From positions 2,294,001 through 2,358,000 of the forward strand of contig JAPYXD010000581.1 of the NCBI GenBank assembly GCA_030998225.1: a DNA stretch of 64,000 nt, written 5' to 3'. Numbering within the stretch: the first letter of the stretch is position 1; each line of letters starts with the position of its first letter. The notes below the pieces were generated by a model that saw nothing but the letters and a program-made list of their open reading frames with translations, had not been told where the DNA came from and searched no databases. This document shows, one piece after another, positions 11,901 to 23,913 of this stretch. The position numbers and the translations under genes are program-made. The DNA comes from Diplolepis rosae (taxonomy: Eukaryota; Arthropoda; Insecta; Hymenoptera; Diplolepididae).

Positions 11901-14057
11901 TTTCAGGTGCAAATTTAATTCAACCGGAGAAAATGCTGTTTTTATTTACTTATATAGAAAATAGGAACTAACCAGCTTGTATCATAAGCGCCTGTTTCCA
12001 GCCATAATTTTTTATCAGAAGATCCGACATTGGTGCAAGAATAAACGCCCCGATTCCAGACCCGCAAACTGCGATTCCAGTGGCCATTGCTCTCCATCTT
12101 TCGAAATAAAATCCCGTAGTTATCACCGCAGGTACATAAATTAGTCCAACGCCGATGCCACCTGGCAAAATTTTTAAAAATTCCATTCATTTCTATTTTA
12201 TTCTATTCTATTTGTTATTTACAAATATTTTCTGTATCGAGTTTTTTCAAATTGCCAAAAAAGGTTAATTTTGAGGGCATTTGAAATTAGTAAATTTTAT
12301 TGATTTTAGGTTTCTACATGTTTGTGCACAATGTACATCAAATTTTGTTTCCAAAATTTCGGAAATGCTTGAGAAGATAAAAACGGAGTTTCGGAATATA
12401 TGAGAAATTTGTTTTCATTGTCAAAGCCAAAAGTAGTCTATCTTCGTCCGTTTTTATCTTCTCTACCATTTCTCAAATTTTTGAATCAACATTTTATGTA
12501 TTTTGGACACAAACATGTAGAAACTGGACCAAATTATTCACATTATTCACACATGCCCTTAATGAAGATGAATTTTGTTTAGGTTTCCTGAAGAAAGCAT
12601 GACTGTAAAATATTTCCACTTACCTAAAATACCATAACTGACGTACAGAAACTCTATGGACCAACTGAAGGACGAAAGTAGAAATGCAGTACAACTTATT
12701 AAACTACCTAGTATTGCGACTAGTCTGAAACCATATCTGTTCGCCAGGGCAGAAACAAAAGGACCTAAAATAAACAGCATTTTTAAAATCGACAAAATGT
12801 GCATGGAAATTCATTTGGACTGATTGTATTTAATTTGCGCAATTTCTAGTTAATCATTCGTCAGTCGAAGAAGATTTCAAGTCACTTTTTAGCACACTCA
12901 TTTCATTTTTGATTTTTCTAAAAGACTAACCAGCCATTAAATAAAATCCCGATTGTAAGGAGCCTACCAAGGCGACTCGGGCTTTTGAAACGGCGAATTC
13001 AGAACTGATCCTTTCGAGGAAAACGCCAAAACTGAAGATAATTCCATCCACGACAAGATTGCACATAAATGATGCTGCCACGACCATCCAACCCCAGCCA
13101 CCATCAGGAGGAACCACCATTTCCACTTCAATACCCTAAGAGTAAATCAATTATTTTAATTTCAATTTAACTTAAAAGCAATTTCAGGGTGTCTACTTTT
13201 CACAAGATTTAAAATAATCTCATATGGACTTTACGAGTTTATGATATAGTGGCGTGATCAAAATTAAAAATGATGAAAATATACTTTTTAAAGGGAAAAT
13301 TATATTTTGAAAAAAATGAGCTTGGGTTTAATTTTGACGATATATTTTTATAGAGCATCTGATTAAAAAGCATTAAAAAATTAAAAGTTTTTTTACTTCT
13401 ATAATTGCAATTCAAGGTTTGTACTTGTAAGAATTATTGATTGCATTATCTGATTTTATTGAGTTTAAATTTCACTTATCTGTGTGAAAAACCTAGAGCA
13501 AGTTAGATTTAAAAATGCGTAAATTTAAAAGCATTATGCACTCAATACACTAAATTAAAAGAGGTATAGAATCTCGAATCTGTAATGCAATTATGTCTTG
13601 GCTTCTTTGATAAATGTGTATTCCTCATTACTAAACGAGATTAAAAGAATCATATATTTGGAGATAACTTAAAATAAGCATTTGCAATTACACTTGTTTT
13701 TGTATTTGTAACTTAAAAAATTTTATTTTCCAAAACATCTGCAGTATTATTATAATATTTGCAAAAAATAGTATATTTTAACATATTCATTTGTTTTTCT
13801 TGAAATAATTTAAAGAAATCATCTTTCTTAAATAAGTATTATTGCTCTGTTGTTAATAAATTTGGCTCTTTGTTCCAAAAGGGAGAAGCTGCGATCCGCA
13901 AAAAGAATTTCTTCGAGTTCAAAACTTGGATGTCACTCACCTCATCCTCATTGTCGTCGAAATTCTGGAGAGGCACTTCTTCATTGTAGTTGGTATATCC
14001 ATTCTGCTTTGAAACGGACTTATCGCAAGCTTCTTTGTTACTCTCCGTCGTATCCAT
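8948..14057 (-). CDS. Monocarboxylate transporter-like SLC16 protein (MCT-A), 11 exons
   Basis: Exons: 14057-13941, 13135-12931, 12764-12624, 12161-11973, 11792-11552, 11055-10857, 10654-10484, 10035-9813, 9667-9425, 9333-9208, 9099-8948. They total 2007 nt, 668 aa. SLC16 proteins are 12-helix plasma-membrane carriers of the major facilitator superfamily; many co-transport lactate, pyruvate or other monocarboxylates with protons. The family signature before helix 1 is present ([15 protein letters not shown]), as is the helix-5 motif ([20 protein letters not shown]). Helices 1-6 are in exons 2-5. A long cytoplasmic loop spans exons 5-8 and ends with [12 protein letters not shown] and YHMSVTRLP. 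Helices 7-12 follow, then a short tail. The substrate cannot be told. Exon 7 is read in a different frame from the longest local ORF. Exon 6 has a tandem CAGCAG acceptor. It is a same-strand paralogue of MCT-B. Confidence 0.92.
12270..12562. repeat. Imperfect 0.3 kb inverted repeat inside an MCT-A intron
   Basis: The left arm (GTTTCTACATGTTTGTG at about 12309, GAGAAGATAAAAACGGA at about 12371) is mirrored in the right arm (TCCGTTTTTATCTTCTC at about 12448, CACAAACATGTAGAAAC at 12508). Weaker pairing reaches GAGGGCAT on the left and ATGCCCTTA on the right. It would fold into a long hairpin in MCT-A pre-mRNA. It resembles a hairpin MITE, but no target duplication is clear. Confidence 0.6.
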
Positions 14058-16640
14058 GGCTGCCAAGCGACTGCGAAACAAGAACAAAATTGCTACATCA
14101 AAAATTCTCGGCTAAAAGGAGGCGACAGTTTAGTTAGCTTTAGGCTGAGAGAAATAAAAGAGAGGGAGGAAGCTTTTCACGACGAGAAGAACAATCAACT
14201 GCCAACGAATGGCAGATTAAAACATCTTTGCCGCGTGGCGCCAACCTTAATGTTGACTCTTCATATTACATTTTTATCGAGACACGAAGAAAAAAAAGAA
14301 TTTAATCATTAGACGTATCGCCACGACGAGAACTTGCTCGCGATACCTCCCCAGTTCAAAAAGCAAAGAAGAAAGTACTCCACCCACGCCTCCATCGATT
14401 GAGAAAATTTTCCGAAGGAATATGAGTATTATTTATGAATGAAATCATTATTTAATGTTCAAGATAAATCGACAATTATCAACACTTTCGTTCCATTTAT
14501 TCTTGAGAAAAATATGTTTGTAAAAAATTCATTTCATTTTTTTCATGGAGAGTAAATATTCAGTTTCATAGAAAAAATCTTTATCGAAATGTTTCCATAA
14601 TTAGTTCTTCGATATTTGGATTTAAACTAATTGGAATATTGGAAATCTAATAGCAAAATATGCTCAATTGAAATATTGTTAGTTAAGGGAATTTGCTGAA
14701 GTTAAAGCTTATCTTTCAATTTAAACATCATTAATCATTTTGAAAGAAAGAATCTAAATTTCTTGTTAGATTTTTATCAAGCTCTTAATGGAAAAAAATT
14801 AATTATAATCTTACGAGAATGAAAAGTAAATACATTGAAATTTCGCGTAGACTTGCTCGCTGATTTAATATTAGTCACGTGCTTTTCATTGTGTCATAGA
14901 GCTGTTAAAGCATTGATGCTAAATTCCCGATAGGCGTTCACGTTATCTTCAACAACCACAATGACCTTCGAGGGTTTTGGTAAAGTAATTCCCAAGCGAC
15001 CTTGCTCATCTATTTTAATTTCTCATTCATATTTCATCAGATTTTTTCCAAAAATATGTGTGAAACGTGATCCGAGCATAGTCTTTGTGATTTTTGGAGT
15101 TCAGAATTCCGAAGAGTTCTTATTTTTCTGGAGATTGATTGAATTTTATTTTATTTTGAAGATTTCATGAATAACAATCTTCAATATAAAAATACTATTT
15201 ATTCTTTGACTTCGCAATATCTTTTATCGTAGATAAGTGATTGGTTATTCAAGAGTGCGGACATAAACTGTGGGAAAATTTGTTCATTGAAATATAATCG
15301 CGAGACGAAACTTTAATATTTCGCAAGGAATTGCTGCACGTGTATATAAATGTTCATGATGAAGAGTAATGTGATGTAATAAACACTTTCCGGTTTTACA
15401 GAGAAGTTCAGATGAGTCACTGACTTACTGTAATTCGTAAGACTATTAAATTTGTCAACTTTTTGAGGTGATGTTGTACTACTTAGAGACATTATACTAT
15501 ACAGTTAGAGCAACACACTTCTTCCAACCTAAACATGAATATCCTCTATCAATAAAGAAGGGAGATTAATCATCAAATCCTCTTCTTATTCCCTGTTTTA
15601 TAAAAATAAGAATTTTTATCGAAAAATTTTCAGAGTTTGAAGAGTTATTCGCATTTTGAAAACAAATCGCTGTCAAAAATTAAAATTTGGAGCAATAATT
15701 CTATCTCCTTGTATTAGAAATGATTTAATCTCTATAGGTACCTTAAATTTGAAAAAATATAATTCAAGTCATGATATTTAAAATATTACCTTTTCAATAT
15801 TCAAATGAATTAAAACACTTAATACAGGTTTTAGATAAATTTTATAAAACTAATAAAATACATTAGGAAATCAGCACGACTCTTTTAATAAATTAACATT
15901 ATCTTTGGAAAAAGTAAATCCTTGAGTAAATAAAATTTATTTTCAAATTAAAAAAGGGAAAATTTCTTTGAAATTAAATATGAGCAAATATAATAAATTA
16001 TTAGGTTACATAGTTGATTTTCTAGCACTTTTTTAATCTCACCTTCTCATAAGAGAAATGACTGATATCTTATACGAAATTTGCACCTACGTAAATATTG
16101 ATAAGATAACTGAAAAAATTATAATTTAATTTGAAAAATGTTTAATGAATATGGTTTTATCAATATGAGTATGCCTAGATTTTAATAAGCATCTCTAAAA
16201 AACCAGAGATAACTAGTATTTTTTCAAATTTCATTATAGATGAAAAAATTTTCGCTATTTATATTTTACCCTATATTTAATAATCCATTATGTATTTTTA
16301 TCGAATTCTGTTTTAGAATGCTTTTAATCACTTTAAGGACTTTGATTGTATAGTTCACATTGCAAGAGTTTGGACATTTCATTTTTTCTTTGATAACATT
16401 CTTTTTGATAATAAGTTCAGTAAAAAGATAAAAGATGAAAAATTTATTATTTTTGTATGACTTTGAACTCAATGAATAATAATTCAAATTAAATAGAATG
16501 TTTAAAAATGTTTTTCAAAAAGTTATAAAGCACGAATTACAAGTTGCAAGTTATAAAATTAGTCCGATAAACCAAAAGCTCAATGTCTTTGTTTACAATT
16601 TGTTACTGTAATGAAATGTAATGTAATCAAAAATTTTTTC
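14058..16640. other. MCT-A promoter side and AT-rich intergenic DNA
   Basis: The first 350 bases are less AT-rich, with a purine-rich run (about 14147-14170), and probably hold the 5' untranslated exon and promoter of MCT-A. The rest has no supportable gene; the ORF at 14961-15170 lacks family features. Confidence 0.4.
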
Positions 16641-16646
16641 TTACAG

Positions 16647-19067
16647 ATGAAGTTTATAAAATTTCAAAACGTTTCAAAGAACTTTGTAGGACTCCAAATG
16701 CTTCAAATGATTTCTCGTCTCATAAAAAGATATTGGAAGACTAACTGGAGAGTTGAGAGGCTATTTGCAGGCTGGACTTCAGAATTACTTACGCCATTTG
16801 GTATGAAATCAATCATAAATTTTATTAAAATATGAAAATATTATTGAATTCTCAATTAATATTTCTTTTAATGAAACGGGCAAATCCCTTTCATATGGCT
16901 TAATATTCTTTGTAATTCATTTAAGATACTTTCACTTTAATTTTTTACAAGTAAAATTTATAAAAGCATTCTTATAAGGAAAGAGACAATTGAAAAAAAG
17001 AATCATAAAATTGAACTTAAAGTTAATTTAAAGCAAACCACGTTTTACGCAGGTTTGAAACGTGTTCCGAGTGTAACTGGTTTTCATACCTTCATAATTT
17101 CTTGTTTTTTAATATATTATTCTGGTACAGTGTAAAATGTAATCAGAATATTAACTTTTATTAATAATTTTCATTTAATTAAATATACAAATGCCATCCT
17201 TCCTTTGAAATGAATTACATATATTTATTCATTTACTTGTTAAATTGTGCTCTAAATAATTAAATTTCTAATAATTAAAAATTATTTTCTCAGGACGATA
17301 CGTACTTAGAAAAAATTAGAAATCTCCTCGGAAGTTTGAACCACGTGGAAATTTCTTCAAAATCCTTTTGGGCACTAGTTATTGAAAATGTTCAAAGTTC
17401 AACCCTCAGCTGATGACTTGGCAGGTACTAATTTGACCAATTATAGAGCACGTGTTGAAGGGCAACGACCTAATACATCACTTTGCACAACGCACGCCGA
17501 AGAGGTGTCACGTCTAGGACACGTCAGACTCGAATTTTGCTCCTCTCTGTCGCCGTCCTGATGAGCATTGAAGACGAGAGAAGAGTAACCCAAATTTCTT
17601 CCTATGTACGTCACACGTTTCACATACACAAATGTAATATATTCGCGTATCTTGTCTTTAACAGTTCAGAAGAGTGTCGTCGATACGAACAATCTTATTT
17701 CGACACACTTGCAAAAGATATCGCTTTTATATTCTTTTTTATACCATCTCAAACCTTTATTCAAATTAAACTAATCTTTGTACTCTTTCCATATAAGCTT
17801 TCTGCTCAGCGAATTCAGTATACTGTTAAATGTTGTCTAAAAATATACCGCTGGTCTACTGTCGAAAAGAGTGGCAATGAAATATAGGAATAAATTATTT
17901 GTACGTGACAAAGTACGCTCGAATGAGTCGTGAATAAAAAGCTCTAGTTAACTAAGGGGATAAAGAATAGAAGAAAATTGGTTATAAATCTGTTCATAAT
18001 GATGGAATCAATTTTTTTATTGTGATCTTCTATTTGTCTATTTGTATATTAATTTATTACTCTTATAACAGAATTAAACCACTCTGATTTTAGTATTTTT
18101 AATTAGTTTCAATAGAAAGTAATTTATGAAATTTCGGTAGCTTCAATCTTCTTGTGTAATTAATTAAATATTTTATAATTTATTATACAATGTTTATTTA
18201 TACTCTCATTAGATAATAAAATTCAGGGTCCTTCTAGAAGAAAGTCTTATTCTTATCAGAAAAATGTCGTTCATGTCAAATGAGTAGTTTACTCAAGATG
18301 GATAAATTCATTTCTTATTTGATATAAATAGAATATATTATACCATAATTTTTATCATCCCCGTATTTTTAGAATATTTTATAAAATTTTATTTGATTAA
18401 AGAACAAACTTATCTTTATCAATAATAGAGTAAATGATGCAATTAAAAATTCAATTTTGCATAAAAATATTAGACGAGAACTTTGCTTTGCACTGTCCGA
18501 TTATTATTTTGCAAGCGATTTATAAACGTTTTCTTAACCATGTTATTTTTTCTGTTTTTGAAAAACAAAGTGCCGATAATGGGTAATGCAATCGTCAAAT
18601 CAAATATATCCTGATACACTTCAAAAGGAAAATAACTCACTTTATTCTGATGATAAAAACGAGCATTTCATTACAACTGTAAATATTTTAATTATGTAGA
18701 AATCTGTAAATTAAAATTAAGATCTTAAAAAAATGATAAATAAAAGATAGTATTAATAACAAATTTAAATGAAAAGCTATTTAAAGTTCATGTACTTAAA
18801 TATTAATTTGAATTGAGTTTTTTACGAAGCTGATTCCTTTTCATTCTAATTTTAGAAACCTTCAGACAGTATTCTACTATCGAGGAAATTCTGGAATCAT
18901 TAAAGAACTGAAAGAAGATGAATTAGTATGAATCAAATTGTGATTACAATTCTGATCAATGGCACATATTCAAACAAAAGCTGGAAAATGTTTTCACTAC
19001 CACTGATGGGGATTTAACTTATGTACCAAAGAGAGGAGAAGAGTTCACGTTCTTTAGGTTAAAGTCC
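16647..19067 (+). pseudogene. Decayed exon-like fragments of an unrecognised gene
   Basis: Three pieces have good splice signals but damaged frames. The piece at 16647-16800 (after TTCTTACAG, before GTATG) reads YKISKRFKELCRTPNASND and then shifts frame to GRLTGELRGYLQAGLQNYL. The piece at 17294-17413 (after TTTTCTCAG) reads DDTYLEKIRNLLGSLNHVE to a TGA. The piece at 18856-19067 (after ATTTTAG, before GTAAGT) reads FRQYSTIEEILESLKN, then has TGA and TAG in frame, then continues YESNCDYNSDQWHIFKQK to EEFTFFRLKS. These look like remnants of one + strand gene whose family I do not recognise. Chance ORFs are the alternative, and their grouping into one locus is inference. Confidence 0.3.
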
Positions 19068-22000
19068 GTAAGTTTATCATTCGGCTTTCATTTATTTACC
19101 AACATTCATCTCGTGATAGATAATAACGAATTACCCTGTAAATAGTCTCAAACAGTGGAAATAAACAAAGAAAATATGTCCCTAACGTGTCTGCAACGTT
19201 TTGCAACTAAAATATTAAGAATTTTTTTCAAATGCAGAGGACATATATTTCAGAATATCAAAACTGCTTTAGAGTTTAATAAGTAAATAAACGTGACAGC
19301 AATTTATTTTGTTTATTTTTAAATTTTTAATTTACAATTAGAAATGGGTTTCTAGAAAAAACTTATCACGTTTTAACGAGTATGAGTTGAGAAACGAATA
19401 AAAAAGATTTAAAATAAAATCCTTACGAGCCAGTAGGATAAAAAAGCAAACATTTGATAAAGTTGTTTTTTAAAATTTATAAAAAAATTTTCCTTAATAT
19501 TATAAGACGAATAATTTTTCGTAATATACCAGCTATCCTGAGTGTGGATGCTGTGGTGTAATGCAGTTACAATAAATTGCCAATTTTCTGTTTTATTCTA
19601 AAAGTCCGATTGATAAGAGCTAAATCAACTAGAAGCATGAGGAATTAATTTGACTTTCAAACTTTGCACATGTCAGAATAATTTGTATCTAAACAAATTG
19701 GTAGATAAGCATGAAAATGAATGATTCTTCATTATTCGTTAAAAATGATTTAAGATTCAATATTATGTACACCTTTAAAAAAATTATTCATAAAATTTGA
19801 GATAAAATTATTATTTAAATTTTGATGGAAAATTTGAGCATAAAAATATATTTTGAAATACATAAGTAAAAATACAAAAGCAAATAATAAATATAAATAT
19901 GAACAAAACAGCTTATAATCTAAAGGTATAAATTATATAAATTATAAGAATCTGTATATTTTTGAATAACTTTATAAACCAGTATCAAATCTATATTTTT
20001 TTCTGGAGCTAGAGCAAAACACAGTCGTATTTTATATACCTAACTAGAGAAAAAAACTCATAAAATTCCAGCTTAATCAAAAAATAACATTTTCTGATCC
20101 TATTTTGGTTGAAAACTTGTTAAGTTTTTATTACATCATAATCGATTAAATAAGGATACTAAAGAATATTCATTCATTGAAGAACTAAAATTATAAAATT
20201 ACTTGACAAATTAATTTAAAAAAATCAAAACACGAACATTTTTCATCAAAAACAATGCCAGAATAAAAATTCCATTTTTCCTCAATAATTATTTATTTAG
20301 ACTGGAGTTTCACTCGCAGCTCCCCTTAATTTATTAATCGTATGCATTTTATTGAGAAATAATTTGAAATTAAGACGTTTTTTTTTAAATTTGGAATTAG
20401 TCTTGATCAAGAGTTGAAAAGGGGATAATCTTTCTGAGACCCTCTATATAATTAATGAAATATATGTATTAATATTACCTGATAAACGCTGTTACCTCCA
20501 GCTGCCAAAATCCAAAAAACACTAACAAAATACGAAGTTTCGAGACAAGATAATATAAAACGAACAACTCAGCCGATGACACGTGCAAGAAAATAATAAG
20601 AACAAAGTACTCCACTTAGATTCAAAGAAGTGGTAGTAAATAATGTAAAAATACATACATAAAACGGGTGCTTACTATTTTTTACACACTTCTCTACCAT
20701 ATTTAAAACATTTATTAACTTTTTTAAAAAAATGTAATTAATAAAAATGAGCTTAAAACCAGAGTATTATTAATTGTAAAAGTTCTATGTGACGATAATT
20801 TTTTATTTACCGAGGAAGAACGATTGGAATTGCACGATCGGATTCTTGATTCAGAATGAATTTATTTTGCTTGTTGTAGGAGAATATGCTAAAAGCATTA
20901 CTGCACCACGCAAATCGACACTTTTAATGTATTCGGTTGAGTGAAGGCGGACGTCTCTTTAATCTCGCATTTCCCTCGTTTCCCCTACCAATGGTCAATT
21001 AGAGATACGCAAACGAAAGTTCAAGTTTTCTTAAGGTAGGTCATGCTAAGAATACTTTTTTGATAATACAATGTTTAATTCCACTTTGGGGATGACAATT
21101 TTTAATTCAAAAACCAACCTCATTACTTTCCTTAAAAGTTTATCCACACGAAGAGAAAAGTTCTAGCAAGTATTAAATCCAAACCATTTTTTAGTAAAGC
21201 TAAATAAAATAATGGATCAGGAAATAATTCAATAAATCCCGCATAACAAAATGGGTTTTTATAGTTTTAAACTAATGCGTCGTTTCAACCTTCTAGCAAA
21301 TTTTAAAGTTCATTAGTCGAGTTATCCTTTCACTTTTAATCAAATTGCTTGTTGATTAAGCATGCTGCTTATTAATATAAATGAATACTCGAGGTCTCAA
21401 ACTTGTCTGTGGGCTCTTAAGATATGATTGTAGCACCTCGATGTTTATTAGAAAAAAGGCTAATTCCAGAAAATTATATTCGTATATTAATAAAAAATAA
21501 TTATAAATGAATTAGATTCTGTAACTAAAAGCTTCTTTTTTATGGATTATAAAACTGGACACATCGCGTTAAAAAGCTTTGAAATGTATAATAAAATGCT
21601 TCAATTTATAGTTATCAATTTACATATTTATGCAAACTAAGTATTCTCAAGTATTGATCAGTAGTTCTTATTTACATTAATTTCTTTTACATTTTTCAAT
21701 TCTGAAGTTACATATGACAATAAGTTTTGAATAGCCTTATGTTCGTTGTCAGTATAAAAAAAGTAGAAGGTAATCGTAAGTTCCTGGAATTGACTAATTT
21801 TTATTTATTTATCTAGAATAAAAAAATTATTTTAAGAAACTTTAAGAATCAATCCTCACAATAAGATAAAATATACCACAATTGTAATTTTTTGGAGAAA
21901 TTTGATAAAACTGTTAGAATTCTAGCTAAAAATTGTATTTTCTTGTAAATTTTGTTGTAATTTTTTACAATTTACAAAAATTGTTGTAAGAGCATTAGCA

Positions 22001-22250
22001 CATTTTGCTAGAAAATTGTTATAAGTTCTAGATGATAAATAAGTAATAAAACTACAAATTTCAGGTAAAATCTGAACAGTTTTACGAAATTTAACAATTA
22101 ATAACACATTTTCACTAGAGAATATCATTATAAATTCTAAAAGCAAGAGACGACACACTATAGATTAGCGCATAAATTAAAAAAGAACATAATTCTTTTT
22201 AATAATAAAAATTCTTTTAATTTTGATGAAATACATATTTTTTCCTCTTT
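19068..22250. other. AT-rich intergenic DNA
   Basis: No coding feature can be supported. A moderately GC-richer stretch lies at about 20.85-21.0 kb. Short minus-strand ORFs near 22.0 kb are low-complexity Leu/Asn/Lys. Confidence 0.5.
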
Positions 22251-23913
22251 GTACCATATTGCGTCGCGCTTGCGTACGTATGTACACAGTTTTATAATAC
22301 ATCCTAGTGAACTTCCATGTGAATTCAAGACTCGTTTTCTTTCATATTAACATAATACCTAGCGTAACGTGTACGTGCGCAGTTGGAGCAGTACAATCAA
22401 GCACGCGCTTCAATTATTTCTAACTTAAGTTAATAGATTCGATACCGGTCGTGCGTGTGCTTGCGCGCGAATAAACTTAACAAGATTACCAGTGTGTTTA
22501 CATTTGTCTCTACAGCTCGCAAGCAAACACCGTGTACTGTACATCAAAGATGCCAAAATTCATCTGTAAAGTCTAACAATCAAGACTCAACCATGTTACA
22601 ATCTGGAGTGACGAGAACGTTCGTTACTCCCCCGGTTTTTCCTTCTGAGCAAGTAACGACCCTGGTAACGGATCACTCACTAAAAGATATTTTAAATTTA
22701 AGTAATTTTCAGTAGGACCGAACGTCGCAACTCGCAAGTCACAATTGTAATAGTGTCTTATCATATACACTAAGTACACTGCTCAACGATTTCATTTAGC
22801 TTATAACAAGATTTACAGTAATTTTCCTCTTCTCTTCAAAGTGTATAGTCGTAGACTTATATACATATATTTATATATTAAAAATCACATAATATCAATA
22901 AATCTTCGCTATTTGCTTAAGTCACAGAATTAGTTAAACAGCGATTTCATAAGACATATGATGCGGTGCACGTTGTTATTTACTGTGCCTCGTGTAACAA
23001 AACAAAATATTAGTCGCTTATTAGTTTGTGTCAATTAATTAGATAATTGATTAAGAGCCAAATGGCGATTTCCTACTCTGAAGTCAATTGACTAATCAAC
23101 ACAAACTAGCCGTTCATCGGAATTCGGAACGCTTAGAAAATTAATGTATCGTTTATAAAAATTATTTTAATTAATCTTAATGTTCGATACACCAAATTTC
23201 ATCCTTAAGGATTAAAAGTCGACCCTGGATCAGTCATTATGACATACTAATTCATTACAAGTCTCTTTGTAATATTTACAGGAGGTTCATTCCGCGGCAG
23301 CGTCGCTATTCTCTGCGTGTTCATTTACTTCACTCATTCATTCAAGTATCGTGCATCGGTCTTATGTACAGTAAAGTGCAAGAAACACTGGTTTACCGCG
23401 AATAATTCAAGCCTAGGATATAATAATCCAAGTGAAAAGGAAACCTCAGAAGCGAGTAACGAGAAAGGCAGACAAATTTTAAAATTCCTGACTGCAGTTC
23501 AATTTACTCTTCTCGAATCTTAATCGATATGCTCGTGCAAAAGCGCCTTCTGTCGCGAATTTTCCTCGAATTTTCATACTGATATTCGATACTGATTAAG
23601 TTACTTAAAAACTCTACACATCGACAAAAGCCGATTTCAAAATAAGGAAACAGTTCATTTTACCCGATGGAGATTCTCGTTCAGGCTTTGGTCGATTGCA
23701 GACGATAATTTAATATAATTTTGGCGCTTTGTCCTTGCGCGATTTTGAGGACTCCACCGGGTTTAGTCGTTAATTTGTGCTTTGTCCGTTCTCAAAGGTA
23801 TACGGCGAATGAAATACCTTTAATCGGCCTTTTCCTAGTAACAGCTCTATCACAAAATGGTTCGGGGTAGAGGCGATTTTCTAGCCAAAAAGAAGCAGAA
23901 GCTTTGAGTATAA
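22250..23913 (-). other. Probable long 3' untranslated region of MCT-B
   Basis: It lies directly downstream of the MCT-B stop and is clearly less AT-rich than the DNA to its left (for example GTACGTGCGCAG, TGCGTGTGCTTGCGCGCG near 22.37-22.47 kb), as expected for transcribed sequence. ORFs on the + strand here (22455-22715, 23317-23523) show no family features. It contains a hairpin at 23.03-23.11 kb. The extent is a guess from base composition. Confidence 0.4.
23028..23110. repeat. Short inverted repeat (potential stem-loop) in the presumed MCT-B 3' region
   Basis: TTAGTTTGTGT near 23028 pairs with ACACAAACTAG near 23099. Further pairing between AATTAATTA and TGACTAATCA would extend the stem around a loop of about 40 bases. 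Confidence 0.55.

Noticed and set aside
17483..17887. 134-codon plus-strand ORF
   Set aside because: No family features and low-complexity Phe/Ile composition; likely chance.
22455..23523. Plus-strand ORFs in the less AT-rich block
   Set aside because: No conserved motifs, and they lie antisense to the presumed MCT-B 3' untranslated region.
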